Positions 32,190 to 40,210 of a stretch of DNA of 41,221 nucleotides are shown here, piece by piece. The stretch is taken from assembly GCA_024226555.1 (NCBI GenBank), contig JAAELO010000754.1, positions 1 through 41,221 on the forward strand, given 5' to 3'. The notes under the pieces were generated by a model that was not told the origin of the DNA, searched no databases, and saw only the letters and a list, made by a program, of their open reading frames with translations. The translations under genes and the position numbers were made by a program. The stretch's first letter is position 1. Every line of letters starts with the position of its first letter. The stretch is from Desulfobacterales bacterium. GTDB lineage: Bacteria; Desulfobacterota; Desulfobacteria; Desulfobacterales; JAAELO01.

Positions 32190-35100
32190 ATGGGAGTAAG
32201 ACTTACAAAAGAGATATCCTATATAAAATTATCTGAGAGAAGAATCAGGGAGATAGAAGCTCTTGTAAATGACTGGCCAAACGAAACAAAAGCATTTATG
32301 AGAGCGAGGCTCCACCAATATACGCCACCTTCTTTGATTTTCAGTTTTATAAAGAAAATATACAGGTTTATATTTAGAATTACTGGAAGAAAAAAATTTG
32401 CTATTTTAAGTAATCCGGATATCTTAACGAACTGGCAAAAAAGATTTGAACTTTCAGGGGAATCCAATCCTCAGGATGCCTGGAATAAAATACTTGAGAA
32501 AGAGATAACAAGAAAAGATTATAAGTACATTATGGCACTTCTTGATAAAGAGCTTATAGATGTGCATGTCCCTTTAGAACTTAAAGATCTTTTTAGAAAC
32601 ATATATAAAGCACATATCAGAAAGGAGTACCTTTCAGATAGTTCAGTTCCCAAAGCACCCTTACTACTAATCACCGGTACCAGTGGTAGTGGGAAAACAG
32701 CAACGATTGAACATACTATAGATACAATAATCTTTCAGAATGAATCCATTCTGGAAGTAGATCTTAAAAAGAAAAAAGAGGAGAGACTTGAAAAGGAATC
32801 ATTATGGAAATCTCTGGAAGAGGTCGACCCTGAACTTGCTGAAGAGATAAGAATTAGAAAAAAATTAAGATTTTATAAAATATTATCACATATACCAATT
32901 ATAAAATTTATTTTTAAAAAAATAATTGGTACAAATCTTTCTGAACTTGAAGAACAAGGTATTTATGTTGATTATTCAGTTGTTACTCCAAATGATTACC
33001 AGACAGCTTATGCCGGAGAACCTGGAAATTACCTGAAAAAAGCCATGGGGGATGTTAAAAGGACCTCAATCCGGCATCTTGAAGAAGCTCACAGTGCGTT
33101 TGGCAAAGCAGATTCAGGGGGCGATCAGGGTGGAGTTGCAAGGCAACAAAGAACACTTATAGATACTTCAAATCTAATACTTGATGAAGTCATTAATGGA
33201 AGGCGCGATTGTTTTATCGTTGCATCTACAGATCAACCTGAAAAATTTGACCCAGCAATATATAGAAGATTTGTTGAAAAAGGCTCGATAATAGATATAT
33301 CAAAATTCTGGAATAACCCTGATAATTTAAGAGAACTTGTAAGATTAGAGTTATCAAGAAATAACATTCATTCTGGAAAAAAGGAATACCTGTTATCAAA
33401 CTCTTTAAAATCCATACCAATTTCAACTATTGATGATTCTGTGCAAAAAATTATTATTATATTTAAAGAGAAGAATCTTAAAATAACACCATCATATGTA
33501 AGAAAACTTATTCAATCTATAATTGAGATAAAGAAAGATTTTAAAACCGAATATTTTGACGAATCTGATCTTATAAAAAGAGCTTTTGAACTTGTTGCGC
33601 AAAATGCATATGGGGAACTTTTCGGAAAAGTTGTCAACAAAATGGATAGGACTTCCAAATGGGAGGAATATATAGGCCTTGTTAAAAATAAACTTTCAGA
33701 GATGGCAAATAACTGTCTCTATTATGGTGTAAGTGAAGAGAAAGGGGTTGTTTTAAATGGTCCTCCAGGTAGTGGAAAAACATTTCTTGTAAGATCATGG
33801 TTAAGTGAGAACAGAGATGTGCATGATATATCTGCAAGTCCAAACGATCTTTTTGATTCATCAAATCCCTATGATGGGGCTCTGGCAAATCTTGAAAATA
33901 TTTATGATATTGCAAAAATGATTGCTCCATCTGTAGTTTTCTTTGATGAGGGAGATTCGTTAGCACCAAAAAGAAGTACAACTGGAGGTTCTCCCTCAGA
34001 TAAGCTTACAAATAAATTTTTGAGTCTAATTGATGGTGATGTTCCATTAAATAAGGTTTTCACGGTTCTTACAACAAACAGAATTGATATAATGGACCCA
34101 GCACTCATCAGGTCAAAAAGGCTAAAAGTTCTTGAAATATCAGGGCATCTCAGACAGGAAGATATTGCAGAAATAATTCGTCAACCACTGGAAAAAATAC
34201 CACTTGTTAATGGTTTAGATCTTAAAACAATTGTTGAGTCAGCAAACAGTATCTGTAACACTCCTGCGGATTATACAGCATTCATTGAAAAAGCGATGTC
34301 TTTGAGAACAACAGAATATGCTGTTGTGCAAAAACTCAAGATTATCGATAAATTAAATGATAGAGATAGGGATAGTTTTTTTAAGCTGAACTTTAAAACT
34401 CTACTTGGTATTCTTGAAGCATTAGATGCTCCACACTCACTACGATCTGCAGTCAAAAAAAACCATGGGGAATATATTAAAAATTTTGATAAAATTAAAC
34501 CATTATATGAAATGATCTGTTCATCTGATGATTATCCCCTTTCCCTTACACATCTTCATTCAGCAAGAGAGGAAATCTCAGAAAGTCCTGTAAATCAGGG
34601 GAAAATTCAATTAGATGAATATCTTGAAGCTGAACTAAGCCAGGAACCCCAAGTCGGTTTTATTATTGGTGTAGGAGCAAATGATGTTTCAGGAGTTCTT
34701 CTTCCAATTGCATCAAATCTAACTTATAAATTCAGCGATGAGAAAGTTATGGTAACTGGTGCTGTGTCGTCATCAACATCTGCCACTGCTCAAATGGAAC
34801 TTTCTGTTAAGATGACAAACCAGTCAGCACAGGAAGCACTGACATTGGTTAAAAACTATTTTCAATATCTGATGCCTGATTTAAGCGTCGCAAAAGTTCT
34901 TGGTAATTTTCTGGAGGGATACACTATACATCATCAGCTACTTTCCGCATCTTACAATGTTGGAGGTCCTTCAGCGGGCTATGCTCTTGCAATTAATACC
35001 CTTTCAGCTCTTCTTATGATCCCGGTATGTAACGATTTTGGTATTACTGGTGCTCCATGGACAAAGGGTGCAACAAAGGAAGATATTGGAGGTTCTGTTA

Positions 35101-35576
35101 TTATTGGTGGTCACAAAAAGAAAACAGAAACAGTTTTAAAATATCTGAAGAGAATGTATATGCCTGTAAAAAATTACTACGATTTTAGTGAGGAGCTTCT
35201 GGAAAGTTACTGGGCAAGAAACAAAGATGTTCTGGAGGTCAGAAGTTTTGGTCTTCTGATTCCTGAAGTTATTTCTATGAGTCCTGAACATCAAATAATA
35301 ATAAATGAAATTGTTAACCAGCGTATTAATTATAAACTAAATAAATATATTGGAGAGAAACAGATCGATAATATTGAAACAATTATCGATGAAAAACTGA
35401 AATTATTAAGGTTAAACGTTGAAACTGAAATAAAAAGAAGACTTTATGCCATATATGAATTTATATTAGATGATAATAGAGATCCATACACGCCACTGGT
35501 CTCTATTTTTAAAAATGTTCCAATTAAAGAAGACGTTTCCATGTCATATGTTCCTAAAGAGTTAAATGCTATATAG
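32190..35576 (+). CDS. Tandem AAA+ ATPase with C-terminal Lon-type protease domain
   Basis: A 1128-residue protein. AAA-1 has Walker A GTSGSGKT at 163-170, a degenerate Walker B (LEEAH, 297-301) and Arg residues in DPAIYRRF (354-361). Between the two Walker motifs there is an extra segment of about 80-110 residues including a hydrophobic stretch (ILSHIPIIKFIFKKII, 231-246); a membrane insert lies in the same place in archaeal LonB. AAA-2 has Walker A GPPGSGKT (524-531), Walker B VVFFDEGD (582-589) and sensor TTN (628-630). Residues about 820-1025 match a Lon (S16) domain: Ser928 in GGPSAGYALA and Lys976 in IIGGHKKK, 48 apart, form the catalytic dyad. Two AAA modules in front of a Lon domain is unusual. 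Two bases after the SPFH gene. Confidence 0.85.
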   Translation: MGVRLTKEISYIKLSERRIREIEALVNDWPNETKAFMRARLHQYTPPSLIFSFIKKIYRFIFRITGRKKFAILSNPDILTNWQKRFELSGESNPQDAWNKILEKEITRKDYKYIMALLDKELIDVHVPLELKDLFRNIYKAHIRKEYLSDSSVPKAPLLLITGTSGSGKTATIEHTIDTIIFQNESILEVDLKKKKEERLEKESLWKSLEEVDPELAEEIRIRKKLRFYKILSHIPIIKFIFKKIIGTNLSELEEQGIYVDYSVVTPNDYQTAYAGEPGNYLKKAMGDVKRTSIRHLEEAHSAFGKADSGGDQGGVARQQRTLIDTSNLILDEVINGRRDCFIVASTDQPEKFDPAIYRRFVEKGSIIDISKFWNNPDNLRELVRLELSRNNIHSGKKEYLLSNSLKSIPISTIDDSVQKIIIIFKEKNLKITPSYVRKLIQSIIEIKKDFKTEYFDESDLIKRAFELVAQNAYGELFGKVVNKMDRTSKWEEYIGLVKNKLSEMANNCLYYGVSEEKGVVLNGPPGSGKTFLVRSWLSENRDVHDISASPNDLFDSSNPYDGALANLENIYDIAKMIAPSVVFFDEGDSLAPKRSTTGGSPSDKLTNKFLSLIDGDVPLNKVFTVLTTNRIDIMDPALIRSKRLKVLEISGHLRQEDIAEIIRQPLEKIPLVNGLDLKTIVESANSICNTPADYTAFIEKAMSLRTTEYAVVQKLKIIDKLNDRDRDSFFKLNFKTLLGILEALDAPHSLRSAVKKNHGEYIKNFDKIKPLYEMICSSDDYPLSLTHLHSAREEISESPVNQGKIQLDEYLEAELSQEPQVGFIIGVGANDVSGVLLPIASNLTYKFSDEKVMVTGAVSSSTSATAQMELSVKMTNQSAQEALTLVKNYFQYLMPDLSVAKVLGNFLEGYTIHHQLLSASYNVGGPSAGYALAINTLSALLMIPVCNDFGITGAPWTKGATKEDIGGSVIIGGHKKKTETVLKYLKRMYMPVKNYYDFSEELLESYWARNKDVLEVRSFGLLIPEVISMSPEHQIIINEIVNQRINYKLNKYIGEKQIDNIETIIDEKLKLLRLNVETEIKRRLYAIYEFILDDNRDPYTPLVSIFKNVPIKEDVSMSYVPKELNAI

Positions 35577-35597
35577 GTATATTCTTGAAACCCCTCA

Positions 35598-35632
35598 ATG
35601 CCAGTTGTACCATATTTTGATATTACTGGCAT
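35598..35632. terminator. Weak hairpin beyond the AAA/Lon gene
   Basis: ATGCCAGT (35598-35605) and ACTGGCAT (35625-35632) pair perfectly around a 19-base AT-rich loop, 22 bases after the stop. No T-tract follows, so termination by it is uncertain. Confidence 0.35.
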
Positions 35633-35757
35633 AAACCTTGCAAAATTACATAACAAAATAGTTGATTAAGACAGTATTTAATAGACGTGTACGATGTGAA
35701 ATCAGTCTGTTATTAGTTTTAATTAATTTTATGACTATTTTAAATAATGCAATAAAT

Positions 35758-35785
35758 TTGACACTTAAAGGGGAATAATTGACAC
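35758..35785 (+). promoter_or_regulatory. Tandem TTGACAC repeat upstream of the acyl-CoA dehydrogenase gene
   Basis: ttgacac occurs at 35758-35764 and again at 35779-35785, each followed within a few bases by a ggggaa run, giving a 21-base direct spacing, two helical turns. The spacing suggests a binding site for a tandemly bound regulator or alternative -35 boxes for the gene at 35832. A small caggg/ccctg hairpin follows. Confidence 0.35.
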
Positions 35786-35831
35786 AGGGGAAAAATATCC
35801 CTGCAGAAGATTCCATATGAAAGGTTTATAA

Positions 35832-36914
35832 ATGTATACAGAGGAAAAATATTCTGAATTTGCAAAAGAGTATATAGCAGGTAGAAATCTCTGTACATCT
35901 CTTGATTTTCCATCTGATATATGGAAAATTATGGGTGAGAAGGATCTCCTTTCCTACTATATCCCCCATTCTGTTAATGGGGAAAGCCCAAACTGGAGAC
36001 ATTTAACAAGAGCTTGCTATGCGCTTGCAAAAAATGGCAATTGTCTTGGCATAGTCCTTTCATTTCTTGTACATGAAATAATTTCAGGGTTTGTTGTTGG
36101 TGGTTACGGTAATAAAAAACACCAGAAACTTTTAAAAGCCCTTTCGAAAGGAAGTATGATCTCCTTTGCTGTTTCCGAACTTAATGTGGGAGCACACCCA
36201 AAATTATTGACAACTACAGCAAAAAAAGATGGGGATCACTACATACTTAATGGTGAAAAAGCTTATTTGACGAATGGTCCAATAGCAGATCACTTTATTG
36301 TTATAGCGATAACTAATGAGTCAGACAGAAAAGAGTACTCCGCATTTCTTGTATCATCTGAAAATAAAGGACTTGAAAAAACAGAACCCATGATCGTTCC
36401 TTTCTTTAAGCCCGCGCCCCATGGTGGCATCAGGTTAAAAGACTGCAAAGTTAGAGAAGACAATATTATTGGGAATTTAGGAAAAGCCTGGGATGAAATT
36501 GTTATGCCATTCAATCTTATTGAGGATTCTGTAATGACAGGTCCTGTTGTAGGTGGAATTGAAAAACAACTCGATCTGATATCATCATATATAAATAAGA
36601 AAGATGTTACCAGGGACCAAATGTATCGCCTTGGTGAACTGAAATCCGTTCAGGAGACACTTCTGATTCTATCATCAGAGATGGCAAAACATGCTGCTGA
36701 TTATGGTTTTCAACAGGAACATATCTCTGTTTTACTTTTTTTCAGAAAGACTGCAACATTTTTTCAGAAAAAAGCAGCTGAATTGATTAAAGATATGAAT
36801 TTAAAAACATGCGATGTTTATAACAGTATAAAAAATGATCTAATTGGTTCAGCTAAAATTGCTGAAAATACTATTAAGTTAAAACAACAAAAATTAGGGG
36901 AAAGATTGATATGA
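35832..36914 (+). CDS. Acyl-CoA dehydrogenase-like flavoprotein
   Basis: The 360-residue protein has the middle-domain pattern of acyl-CoA dehydrogenases: SFAVSELNVGAHPKLLTTTAKK near 117-138, YILNGEKAYLTNGPIADHF at about 139-158, and a C-terminal helical region with DQMYRLGELKSVQETL. The family usually has about 380 residues. This one is short at the end and lacks the usual C-terminal YGG-type segment and an obvious catalytic Glu. It may use an alternative catalytic residue, or be a non-dehydrogenating member, as in some fatty acid, nitroalkane or secondary-metabolite roles. An exported-protein gene begins right after it. Confidence 0.75.
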   Translation: MYTEEKYSEFAKEYIAGRNLCTSLDFPSDIWKIMGEKDLLSYYIPHSVNGESPNWRHLTRACYALAKNGNCLGIVLSFLVHEIISGFVVGGYGNKKHQKLLKALSKGSMISFAVSELNVGAHPKLLTTTAKKDGDHYILNGEKAYLTNGPIADHFIVIAITNESDRKEYSAFLVSSENKGLEKTEPMIVPFFKPAPHGGIRLKDCKVREDNIIGNLGKAWDEIVMPFNLIEDSVMTGPVVGGIEKQLDLISSYINKKDVTRDQMYRLGELKSVQETLLILSSEMAKHAADYGFQQEHISVLLFFRKTATFFQKKAAELIKDMNLKTCDVYNSIKNDLIGSAKIAENTIKLKQQKLGERLI

Positions 36915-36949
36915 AATCTTTCTCATTAACAATATCAGAAGGGGGTTTT

Positions 36950-37354
36950 ATGAAAAAAACAATAATTATCACAGGATTGATAATTTTCATCTGTCAGGGG
37001 CTTTATGCTCAGGAATATGGAAGATCATACACATCTCCATATAACAGACCTAATGGCTACTCATCAAGTTGGGGACACCCGAAAGGTAATCCAACCTTTT
37101 CAACATATGGAAATCAGAACAGTTCAGAACAATTTAAGAAAAATGCTATGATCTATAATAAACTTATGATTCTTATGGTCCAGTATATTGAATCTGAAAT
37201 AGCAAAAGAGAAGGGTGAAAAAATATCACCTGACAAAGTTATGAGTAACGATGCTCAGGAGTATTTGCTTGGTATGCTTAACAGAATGGATCCATCTGAT
37301 GTGGAAATATTGATGAAGAAGGCAATTCAGGCGAAAGATATGTTTTTGAATTAA
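36950..37354 (+). CDS. Small exported protein of unknown function
   Basis: The ATG at 36950 is preceded by agaaggggg at good spacing, so it is preferred to the in-frame ATG at 36911, which overlaps the end of the preceding gene. The 134-residue product has a signal peptide ending near LYAQ. A Tyr, Ser, Asn and Gly-rich segment follows (about residues 20-60), then an amphipathic helical C-terminal part (KLMILMVQYIESEIAKEKGE). No family is recognised. It is probably periplasmic and co-transcribed with the acyl-CoA dehydrogenase-like gene and followed by another small exported gene. Confidence 0.7.
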   Translation: MKKTIIITGLIIFICQGLYAQEYGRSYTSPYNRPNGYSSSWGHPKGNPTFSTYGNQNSSEQFKKNAMIYNKLMILMVQYIESEIAKEKGEKISPDKVMSNDAQEYLLGMLNRMDPSDVEILMKKAIQAKDMFLN

Positions 37355-37402
37355 AAAAATGAAAATAATAATAATTAGTATTTATTAAAAAGGATGGGAA
37401 AA

Positions 37403-37867
37403 ATGAAAAAAGTTATCGTATCAATAGTTGTAATAATGGCTCTATTAGTTCCACAGATGGTTATTGCAAAAAAAACAAACCCTGCAATTTATGAACTTAA
37501 CGAAATAGCTGTTAAACTTTTTGAAATTAGCAGAGAAATTACTAAAAGTAATCGTTATATCGGTGAAAAGAATGCAACAGATATGGAAGAAGCAAGATCT
37601 ATTGCTAGTTTGCAGGGACATCTTAAAAATGCGTCTGCAATGTGTTATATGCAGCATCTAATGATTTTTAATGTAAATTCTATGAATGAAAACACAAAAA
37701 CTGGCCTTAATTATTCAGAAGCTGTACTTAGAGATTCTATTGTTAGGATAAGAGAATCAAGAGATGGAATAGCAAGTGAAACAGTTGTATTAATACTTGA
37801 TCAATCTATTGATAAACTTGAAGCTGCTCTTCAGCTAATGAGCAAATGCAGTAAAATTCTATCTTAA
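37403..37867 (+). CDS. Small exported helical protein of unknown function
   Basis: Two in-frame ATGs occur at 37394 and 37403. The second has the aagga site at proper spacing and starts the basic signal peptide MKKVIVSIVVIMALLVPQMVIA, so it is chosen. The mature part (about 130 residues) is helical with heptad-like hydrophobic spacing (LNEIAVKLFEISREI, AVLRDSIVRIRESRDG) and two cysteines (Cys in SAMCYMQ and in SKCSKIL). It was not assigned to a known family. Like its upstream neighbour it is predicted periplasmic. A perfect 28-bp palindrome, now split by a MITE, lies 32 bases beyond the stop. Confidence 0.72.
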   Translation: MKKVIVSIVVIMALLVPQMVIAKKTNPAIYELNEIAVKLFEISREITKSNRYIGEKNATDMEEARSIASLQGHLKNASAMCYMQHLMIFNVNSMNENTKTGLNYSEAVLRDSIVRIRESRDGIASETVVLILDQSIDKLEAALQLMSKCSKILS

Positions 37868-37898
37868 AAAACAGTCATTTTTCCTTATTTAAGAAATA

Positions 37899-38059
37899 AA
37901 ACAGCTGTATTTAAATACAGGGAACCTCTAATAATTAGGATTTTGATTGAAATACAAGGCATGAGAAAAAGTAACGAGCCGGTTTTACAACAGTTTTTTT
38001 TTGAAATAACGATGTAGTTCGATTAAAAGGTAGTTATTAGAGGTTCCCTACAGCTGTTT
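37899..38059. repeat. Perfect palindrome split by an element copy
   Basis: Removing the element (37920-38048) and one copy of its TACA duplication joins AAACAGCTGTATTTAAATACA (37899-37919) to GCTGTTT (38053-38059). The rejoined 28-bp sequence is an exact palindrome. It is probably the former terminator hairpin of the exported-protein gene. Confidence 0.75.
37920..38048 (+). repeat. Dispersed TIR element (MITE-like), 129 bp, best preserved
   Basis: The ends gggaacctctaataattag and gtagttattagaggttccc start imperfect inverted repeats that can be followed for about 36 bases on each side. The interior has gtaacgagccggttttacaacag. TACA is duplicated at 37916-37919 and 38049-38052. The insertion splits the perfect palindrome described separately. 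No coding capacity. Confidence 0.92.
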
Positions 38060-38478
38060 ATGACTCAATAATAACCTGTGTTGTATTTTATATAAGCTTT
38101 AATGAACTCTTCATTTATGAATCCGTGTTAACCATTCTTTATACAGCCTATCACATAAATATTCTTGAAAAATCAATTTGAACAAACCTAAAATATTGCA
38201 TAAAAATATTATAAAATAAATTAGTTCATAATTATATCAAAATTTTAATTCTAATATTTACAAAAAATAGTGAATAGATACCCAGTAATAATAAGAATAG
38301 TCCATCTCAAATTTTCCAATTATGAATGGTTTAAGCTTGATTTAAATGGACTAAGCGTTTATACTTTTAGATGTATCAAATAACTGGTGATACTTTTTAG
38401 GGCAATACCATTTCTAACAAAGTGGCAACAACCTGAAGCGTATCGTTCTTTTTAATTTTTTTCCGGAGGGTTGTCAAA

Positions 38479-38679
38479 ATGGCAAACGGTATTGTAAAGT
38501 GGTTTAATGAGCAAAAAGGGTTTGGATTTATTGAGCAGGAAAGCGGACCAGACGTTTTTGTTCACCATTCAGGTATAAATGCATCAGGTTTTAAAACTCT
38601 AAACGAAGGTGATAGAGTTACTTTTGATATTGAACAAGGTCAAAAAGGACCAGCTGCTGTTAATGTAACAGTTGAGTAA
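38479..38679 (+). CDS. Cold-shock protein (CspA family)
   Basis: The 66-residue protein is a single cold-shock domain. The RNP-1 motif KGFGFIE and RNP-2 motif VFVHHS are both intact, and the length is normal. It is a single-stranded nucleic acid-binding RNA chaperone. The ribosome site ccggagggttgtcaaa is strong. A clear intrinsic terminator follows, so it is monocistronic. The long upstream leader may provide the usual post-transcriptional control. Confidence 0.97.
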   Translation: MANGIVKWFNEQKGFGFIEQESGPDVFVHHSGINASGFKTLNEGDRVTFDIEQGQKGPAAVNVTVE

Positions 38680-38693
38680 TATCTAAAAAATAT

Positions 38694-38726
38694 AAGGCAT
38701 TTGACATCCTGTGAAGTGCCTTTTTT
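38694..38726 (+). terminator. Intrinsic terminator of the cold-shock gene
   Basis: aaggcattt (38694-38702) pairs with aagtgcctt (38714-38722) over nine positions with one G-T wobble around an 11-base loop. A six-base T-run completes a standard rho-independent terminator 15 bases after the stop. Confidence 0.85.
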
Positions 38727-38840
38727 ATTGGTATATAAGAAACCAGCATTCTTCTCCAATCAATCCTCATATAAATTAAATTAAAAAAATATTATTATTT
38801 TCTGTTTAAATTTAACTGTTTTTTGTTACTCATTACTTAT

Positions 38841-38967
38841 GGGAATCTCTGATAACAGTCTTTTGAACGAACTACTGCGTTTAAAAAAAAGAACTGTAGT
38901 AAAATCAACCTGTTATTTTTTCCTCAGCCTTGTATTTCAATCAAAATCCTAATTATTAGAGGTTCCC
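38841..38967 (-). repeat. Dispersed TIR element (MITE-like), 127 bp, reverse orientation
   Basis: The ends gggaatctctgataacag and taattattagaggttccc are inverted repeats. TTAT is duplicated exactly at 38837-38840 and 38968-38971. Rejoining the flanks gives CTTATAT-GAA-ATATAAG, a perfect 7-bp inverted repeat. No coding capacity. Confidence 0.9.
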
Positions 38968-39046
38968 TTATATGAAATATAAGGTAGATATAAATATTTA
39001 TTTTAAATAATTTTTTCATAAAAACAAACTGAGGCTATAAACCCAA

Positions 39047-40159
39047 ATGACAGACATTAATTTTTTGAAAGAATGGAATAAAAATCTGAGCCTGAAAATA
39101 CTTCCTTTAAATAAAATATCATTTGAAGAGTTGTTTGCCCATTACAGTGAAGTTGGATTTTTGTACCCTGAAAAACTAAATAAGCTTCAACCTCATTTAG
39201 CTCTGATTAAAAAAAACTGGGAAAAAGGTTGGTCAGGCAGGAGCGATATTCTATGTACACTTATATACAGAGATGAGGCTCTTAATAAAAGGGGTACATT
39301 TTCTGCATGGAAAACCTCTGGTAACGGGTGGTTTTCTCAGCACCTGACTTCTCAAAATCACGCAGCAGGATTACTATCTCTATTATTTAATGCACAAAAT
39401 ATAAGTATAATCATGAAATATGGATCTGTACAACACTGGTCGAGTCCGACTAACGAATTTGCTATGAATAATTATGGAAATCTTAATACAATCGGTTCTG
39501 AACATGCAGAATCCAGTTTATTGAATTATCTGCAAATAGACCCATCAGAATTAAATCCTTCAACTAATTTGTTTACCATTCAAAAATGTACAAATAAAGA
39601 TCATTCTGTGGTTTGTAAGATAGCTGAATCTTTCAGAAGTAAAATATATTGTGAAGCAGAAGGTTTGGATCAATATGATATTGAGCTTTCTATGTTAGAT
39701 GCCCAGTATAAGAAATGTGGGCTCAGTCGAAAACGATATATTTGGATAGCCATAGAAAAGAGTACTTGTAAACCAAAAGGGATGATAATAGCTTATAGGG
39801 GCCCATTTGGGTTCAACTTCAGTTTTTTGGAAAACAAATGTGATCTAATGGTTGACCCTCACCTGACTCAAAATCAAAGGGAAGATATATGCAGATTGTT
39901 GGTTTACAATGCATCGCAGGTTTACTTTGATTGTAATACATCATTAAGATACCCACTAAAATATATGGTTGTATTGACCGATGATCAATCTTCAATTGCC
40001 TTGGAAGATATGGGAGCAGTTAAAACACGTCAGTATAACCAGAGTATCTGTTTGGAAAAGGGATTTAATAAAATGAATGAATATATGAAAAAAAAATTTT
40101 TACCAGTTATAAACTATCTTACTAAATATGAACTAACTAAAGGGAACTCTAATAATTAG
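39047..40159 (+). CDS. Protein of unknown function, possible acyltransferase fold
   Basis: I do not recognise a named family. The 370-residue soluble product has no signal or membrane segment. The N-terminal half contains a WSGRSDILCTLIYRDEAL stretch and repeated aromatic residues (WKTSGNGWFSQHLTSQNHAAG). The C-terminal half has alternating strands and helices with RDPL-like turns (VDPHLTQNQREDICRLL). The spacing of strands resembles two GNAT-like domains, but no pyrophosphate loop is seen, so the comparison is only impressionistic. Its last residues KGNSNN and stop come from the terminal repeat of the 48-bp element at 40142, so the natural end may have been replaced. It appears monocistronic, preceded by a MITE copy. 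Confidence 0.7.
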   Translation: MTDINFLKEWNKNLSLKILPLNKISFEELFAHYSEVGFLYPEKLNKLQPHLALIKKNWEKGWSGRSDILCTLIYRDEALNKRGTFSAWKTSGNGWFSQHLTSQNHAAGLLSLLFNAQNISIIMKYGSVQHWSSPTNEFAMNNYGNLNTIGSEHAESSLLNYLQIDPSELNPSTNLFTIQKCTNKDHSVVCKIAESFRSKIYCEAEGLDQYDIELSMLDAQYKKCGLSRKRYIWIAIEKSTCKPKGMIIAYRGPFGFNFSFLENKCDLMVDPHLTQNQREDICRLLVYNASQVYFDCNTSLRYPLKYMVVLTDDQSSIALEDMGAVKTRQYNQSICLEKGFNKMNEYMKKKFLPVINYLTKYELTKGNSNN

Positions 40160-40189
40160 GATTTTGGTTGAAATTTATTAGAAGTTCCC
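40142..40189 (+). repeat. Shortest form of the dispersed TIR element, 48 bp
   Basis: The left end gggaactctaataattag and the right end tattagaagttccc are nearly joined, with the interior deleted. TAAA is duplicated exactly at 40138-40141 and 40190-40193. The left end encodes the last residues and stop of the gene at 39047. The short inverted structure could fold into a hairpin and end its transcript. Confidence 0.85.
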
Positions 40190-40210
40190 TAAATGGGGAG
40201 TTTATCTTAG

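Larger units (their letters stand above)
37868..38478. other. Long intergenic and leader region before the cold-shock gene
   Basis: These 611 bases hold the MITE copy at 37920-38048 with its split palindrome, and then about 430 bases of AT-rich DNA leading to the cold-shock gene. Cold-shock mRNAs often have long structured leaders, but no definite cold-box or promoter is recognised here. Confidence 0.5.

Noticed and set aside
38680-39046. Additional gene after the cold-shock gene
   Set aside because: These 367 bases contain only the cold-shock terminator and a dispersed-element copy plus AT-rich leader for the next gene.
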